Shown here in pieces: positions 55,807 through 60,000 of a stretch of 60,000 bases of DNA. Origin of the DNA: Owenia fusiformis (lineage: Eukaryota > Annelida > Polychaeta > Sabellida > Oweniidae); the NCBI GenBank assembly GCA_903813345.2, contig CAIIXF020000007.1, forward strand, positions 2,921,730 through 2,981,729. The letters run 5' to 3'. The position numbers and the translations under genes were made by a program. The notes beneath the pieces are model-generated. The model was not told where the DNA came from, did not search any database, and saw nothing but the letters and a program-made list of their open reading frames with translations. Numbering within the stretch: position 1 is the first letter of the stretch; every line of letters begins with the position of its first letter.

Positions 55807-57324
55807 GCGGTGAAAGATATCGTTGGAACGTTGCGTTCATACATGACATGCGTGATATAAGATTCACACAAAGCTAGCTAGGCCTGTAGCTAGGAAAGGT
55901 GTGTCCGATTCCAGCCAATCGGAACACAGTATTTTACATAACTGCAGTGCATTACGTCACAAATCACCACATTCAAAGTAATTTGTAAGAAAGTTGATAT
56001 ATATCTTGACTCTCCAGATTGAAATTGATACTTTGCCAACTTGACCCTTGCAAAATGTTTCATGGAAAATACGTTCAATTGGTGATTTTGTATCTTTTAG
56101 GTGATTTCGTCGAAAACATTTTGCAATGTATGGATAGAATTTAAGCCCAATACCCATCAGTGCATTGTGGCAGCCTTATTCCATTCAGGCATTGTTTTCT
56201 AAACTTTGGATTTCCACTGCGCTGTCGTGCAAAGATTTGGAAACAACGCCTTCGATGGAAGGATTCAGCACACAATACACTGAGTCCAGGGCTTATAAAT
56301 CCTTAAACAATTTATCATATAACGGAGTTACTCTGTCATATAAGCAAAGTAATACATCGTACTCAGACCATCTCTTCGATTCTGGTCTTGCATGCATTGC
56401 ATAGACGTGTCGCAAAAAGGTCGCGCACGCACTGTTACACATTTTCGCTTTTTAACACCACAGAATGTGACTTTTTTTGAGAAAAATGTACACATATGGA
56501 AATCCTTTCGTCCTCCACATTTGCCTCTATATCTCAAAATATTTATGGCGAATAACTCTGATATCGTATATGTATTAACAATGGGATAGGAGCATCATAA
56601 AACACGAATCAATTGATATTTTAGGTGAAATATATATACGTGTTGCTGTGCTTGAAAGTAGGCGAATGGCGTAAATTAGCCCTATTTTAATGAATTTTGA
56701 AAACCTTTCGTCCTCCACTTTTCCACATACAACAGAAAACACATACTTTTGCGAACAAAATCAACTATTTATTAATAAACTTGAGTTTAAGAGCAAAATA
56801 ATCATGTATGATTTATTAAAAATTGATCTCGTATTTTTTGTTTAATGTACACCTGAAAAGTTGAAGGTAACAAAAAATGAGCAAAAAAGGTCGCTGTCAA
56901 CAGATTCTATTTTTCAAACTCTATGACGTCACAATATGGGACGCTTACTAAAATTCATCCTTTGAAATAAAACTTCCATCTACCTTTATCAAGACGAAAA
57001 TAAGTATAATTGTCATATATTGTTTGAATTATGAGCGTTTAAAGACGAAAAATAATTCAAAATGTAACGTGTCAACAGGGGATATTTGCCAGATGTTTTG
57101 GTAAAAAACTATTTTTTAAAAAAGAACGCACAAGAATCGTGAACGGAGTGTAGTTGATCTAAAAACTTCATCGAAACAGCTTTAAAATGATATATAGCTT
57201 TAATTAGAATATTATCTTATAATCCGGGGAATCAAAGTTACATTCACGCGATACCCTTAAACAAGAAAATGCAGCAAACTCCTCGAATCGAGGTCTCCAA
57301 GTCAAAAAAATTACTGACCCCTAT
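55807..57324. other. Intergenic; direct repeat CTTTCGTCCTCCAC
   Basis: No gene. CCTTTCGTCCTCCACATTTGCC near 56506 and CCTTTCGTCCTCCACTTTTCC near 56704 form a direct repeat. A single TGACGTCA lies at 56924-56931. Confidence 0.45.
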
Positions 57325-57333
57325 GGCGGATCC

Positions 57334-57652
57334 GGGGGGGGGGCCCATGGGGCCCGGGCCCCCCCCCCTAAGGTTGGCCCAAAAAAAAAAGAAGTTGGGC
57401 CCAAAAAAATTTTAGGCCAAAAAAGGCCTTAAGGCCCCAAAAAGTGGGCCTTTTGGTCATTATTGGGCCTTCTAAGGCCTTATTTTTTTAATTTAAGCCA
57501 AATTTGGAAGAAAATGGGCCTCAAATTTTCAAAATTTGGGCCCACTTTTTCGGTTTTAGGGGCCCAAAATTTTTTTCCGCGCAAGCGCGGAGGTTTTTTC
57601 GATATTCTCAAATTTGGGCCCCCCCCCTTGTTGTTTCCTGGATCCGCCACTG
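57334..57652. mobile_element. hAT-like MITE, GGCGGATCC ends
   Basis: GGCGGATCCGGGGGG at the left and GGATCCGCCACTG at the right enclose a G/C-homopolymer-rich interior with repeated GGGCCC and AAGGCC words. GACCCCTAT precedes the left end and GACCCTAT follows the right end after CACTG. This fits an 8-bp hAT duplication with one inserted C and a lost CAGT tip on the left. Confidence 0.6.
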
Positions 57653-57737
57653 GACCCTATCATATATCTGTTGATTATCCTGTTTATAACTGATTCAAGA
57701 GCGTGGCACTGAACGAACCTATATGCCTATTTGTTAT

Positions 57738-57870
57738 TTGTTTAGTTGTTGGTTGGGTAACATGTTTATGACGTCACAAATGATGCGAAGAATCTTTAAA
57801 CCAATCAGTGAAGTCTATATTAATTGTTTGTTTAGTTGTTGATGTGGCAATACGTGTATGACGTCACAGG
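57738..57870. repeat. 90-bp tandem duplication carrying two CREs
   Basis: TTGTTTAGTTGTTG followed by a GTAT/TTTATGACGTCACA block occurs twice, 90 bp apart. Perfect TGACGTCA sites lie at 57769-57776 and 57859-57866, about 320-415 bp upstream of the candidate first exon. Confidence 0.75.
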
Positions 57871-58079
57871 TGATTGCATCATATTCCAGTAACGCCATTT
57901 TACGACATTGCACAATTTTAGCTGATTTTGGCTTCATTTCACTCAGGGGAACAATTACTCCCGGGAAATCCTTCGACCACCATGTTGCCCACATGACACA
58001 ACCCTCATGTTTGATGCCCGATCATTTTTTCAATTTTTTATTTTTGCGCAAAATTCGTTTTTCACGTTAATGCCAAGAT

Positions 58080-58183
58080 ACCCGGGTTTAGCGCGCGCGT
58101 ACTATAACGTCACTATAGCAACGTTTTGACCTTGAACTAACAGGATAAAGGAACGCGCTGCAGTGTCTGAACGGGTCACGACA
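58080..58183 (+). promoter_or_regulatory. Candidate promoter with X-box-like and CRE-like motif
   Basis: A CpG-rich patch (GCGCGCGCGTAC) precedes GTCACTATAGCAAC at 58109-58122, which fits the RFX/DAF-19 X-box pattern RYYVYY-N2-RRNRAC and overlaps a CRE half site (AACGTCAC). It sits directly upstream of an exon with a perfect donor. Motif matches only. Confidence 0.45.
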
Positions 58184-58230
58184 ATGCAGCCTTTTTGCAC
58201 GTTTTATGGACAATCTTCGGTATTTTTAAG
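58184..58230 (+). other. Candidate first exon with a uORF start
   Basis: An ATG at 58184 (start MQPFCTFYGQSSVFL) runs into a perfect donor (TTTAAG then GTAAGT at 58231). Joined to the exon at 59731 this frame reaches TAG at 59753-59755 after 23 codons, so it would be an upstream ORF ending 5 bases before the main ATG. The true 5' end of the exon is not known. Confidence 0.45.
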
Positions 58231-59730
58231 GTAAGTTTAAAACGAGGAGTGCCACTAGAATCTTGAGATTCATAGCTTTGACGTGGTATGAGAAAAGATC
58301 CATAAATATTGCAATTTCTTACTGATCGAGACTCTCAAACTTTGATGAATAAAAATAGGTGCTTTTCCTGAGACCCAGCGTCTTCTTAATTTTCAGTACT
58401 TTGCTAGAAGGTTAGAAATTTTTTCTTTGGTACACATTTGGAGCACATAACAGGTATACTTTTGAGCAACTTTGAAAATTATTCATCAAATTTTGACGGA
58501 ATTATCAACCAAAGTGTTGGCGGATTTTGGTGTCATTTGCATTTCAAATTGTTAGTTTTCAGCGTCTCTAGATAAGGGATTTTGAGGAAAAATTGTGAAA
58601 AGCTTATTTCTGAGGGTTCATGAATACAGGTCAATGTGTGTGTAATATCTAAGCATAACTCTTGGTAGATTTTCTCATCCATCGCCATTTGTACCCCCCG
58701 AGACCTCAAATGTGGGTCCCTAGTCCAGTTCGGATTGTTCGATTTCCTTATATGGTGTTTAGACACCATATGAACGATTATTTCCGAAGGTTCATATATT
58801 CAACTTAATGTGTGTTAAATAGCTAAGCATAACTCCTGATAGATTTTCTCATCCATGGTCATTTGTACCCCCGGGACCTCAAATGTGGGTCCCTAGTCCA
58901 ATTCGGATAGTTCAATTTCATTATATGGTGTTAATACACCATATGAAAGATTATTTCTGAAGGTTCATATATTCAGCTTAATGTGTGTTAAATAGCTAAG
59001 CATAACTCCTGGTATATTTTCTGATCCATCGCCAGTTTTACCCCTGAGACCTCAAATGTGGGTCCCTAATCCATGTAATCTGGTTTGGATTGTTTGATTT
59101 CCTTAAATGGTGTTCAGACACCACTTGAAAAGTTTATTTCTGAAGGTTCATATAATCGGCTTATTATGTACGTAATAGCTAAGCATAACTCCTGGTATAT
59201 TTTCTCACCTATCGCCATTTGTACCCCCGAGATCTCAAATGTGGGTCCCGACTCCCCAGTCTGGTTTGGATTGTTCAATTTCCTTATATGGTGTTCAGAG
59301 TTCAGACACCACTTGAAAAGTGTATTTCTGAAGGTTCATGTATTCAGCTTAATGTGTATGTAATAGCTATTAGCTAAGATAAACTCCAAGTAGATTTTCT
59401 CATCTATCAACATTTGTACCACCACAAGACCTCAAATGTGGGTTCCTAGTCCGGTTCGGATTATTTGATTTCCTTATATGGCGTTTAAACACCACATGAA
59501 AAGATATAATAATACAATATATGACATTGTTTATATGAATTATATGAATTCAAACTCATTTTATTTACCAGTTCACTAGTTTTATTTTGTATTTTATTGG
59601 GTCTAAATTGATGGGTGCAACATTGATAGGTGCAACATTCATTCAAATTACACATATAAAAGCTTTTTATACCTTCTAAATGATCAATATTATTCAATAT
59701 TATCAATAATGTACACTTATTTTCTTCCAG
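58231..59730 (+). other. Inferred first intron of the right-edge gene
   Basis: Begins GTAAGT and ends TTTTCTTCCAG. Most of it is the tandem array at 58595-59505. Confidence 0.5.
58595..59505. repeat. Tandem array of about five 173-195-bp units, each with a hairpin
   Basis: AAGCATAACTC recurs at 58651, 58825, 58998 and 59181, with a variant at 59376, so the periods are 174, 173, 183 and 195 bp. Units share TATTTCTGAAGGTTCAT, GATTTTCTCATCCATCGCC, GACCTCAAATGTGGGTCCC and a palindrome such as TATGGTGTTTAGACACCATA. The two later palindromes have mismatches in one arm. Confidence 0.9.
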
Positions 59731-59845
59731 CTACCGAGTGAGAATGGACATGTAGCAACCATGCCTCTTTACCTGTTGACTCCATCTTTGAATGTTATGC
59801 CAATGATTGAGATCTGCCATGTTGCAGAAAAATGTGATTTTCGAG
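59731..59845 (+). CDS. Start-codon exon of an unidentified gene (continues beyond window)
   Basis: Strong acceptor (TTATTTTCTTCCAG) and donor (CGAG then GTATGT). One frame is open throughout. The start codon is probably at 59761 in a good context (GCAACCATGCC), giving 28 codons plus one base in this exon. The peptide starts MPLYLLTPSLNVMPMI, then EICHVAEKCDF. I do not recognise the family. An upstream start joined through 58230 would give only a short ORF ending just before this ATG. The remaining exons lie beyond 60000. Confidence 0.55.
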
Positions 59846-60000
59846 GTATGTACACAATGTTAGATAAATCGAATGTACAGCGTGTCAAATAAATATGATA
59901 GATAGTTTTACTGTGCTAAGGAACAATTCAGATATCATGCAGACAAAAAAGTTATCCAACATTATGTGGATCATAAAGTTAAGGGGGAGAACATATTTAT
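59846..60000 (+). other. Intron of the right-edge gene, start
   Basis: Begins GTATGTAC; no further exon before the window ends. Confidence 0.45.

Noticed and set aside
56328-56589. Overlapping open frames on both strands near 56.4 kb
   Set aside because: Mutual shadows without domains; the region looks like unannotated repeat sequence.

Overview
This is a gene-poor, AT-rich, intron-bearing animal genome segment. It looks like an invertebrate bilaterian and most likely a lophotrochozoan (mollusc or brachiopod type). That placement is inference. It rests on a BMPER/crossveinless-2 gene with many short exons, an intronless neuropeptide-type GPCR of the FMRFamide-receptor kind, and a very heavy load of small inverted-repeat transposons and dispersed repeats. 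No bacterial features, CRISPR arrays, rRNA or convincing tRNA genes were seen.

Layout. 1-6900: the 3' half of a BMPER/crossveinless-2 gene on the + strand. Seven exons with good splice sites encode three VWC modules (the first only as its C-terminal half), a von Willebrand D domain with a GDPH site, a C8 region and a TIL domain. A long 3' UTR follows and ends in a cluster of Pumilio-type sites on the poly(A) signal. 7-31 kb: mostly mobile-element and repeat sequence (Tc1/mariner-type elements, CAC-ended elements with 5-bp target duplications, GC-rich elements, a 100-bp tandem array, a 261-bp tandem array). A few exon-like open segments at 13.25, 14.8 and 15.1 kb belong to no family I recognise. 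31-37 kb: a 41-codon ORF, a possible first exon at 32.2 kb, a decayed coding relic at 32.9 kb, and on the minus strand a small two-exon gene for a C2H2-like zinc-finger protein. I recall similar but uncharacterised proteins from corals and molluscs. 37-49 kb: repeats, including a nested transposon with GC-rich ends and a 17-bp minisatellite. 49.6-50.9 kb: an intact single-coding-exon rhodopsin-class GPCR. 53.1-55.8 kb: a 2.7-kb transposon with about 330-bp inverted ends and a 5-bp target duplication. 57.3-60 kb: a hAT-like element, then what appears to be the promoter, a uORF-bearing first exon and the start-codon exon of an unidentified gene that runs off the right edge. Its first intron holds a tandem array of hairpin-containing repeats.

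The supported genes are unrelated to one another: extracellular BMP regulation, peptide signalling, and an uncharacterised zinc-finger protein. The unifying theme is the mobile-element landscape. Several different inverted-repeat families end in CAC and are flanked by 5-bp duplications, the signature of the Transib/RAG-like superfamily. Other repeats carry CRE, CTCF-like or YY1-like motifs. All identifications come from reading the sequence; no database search was run.
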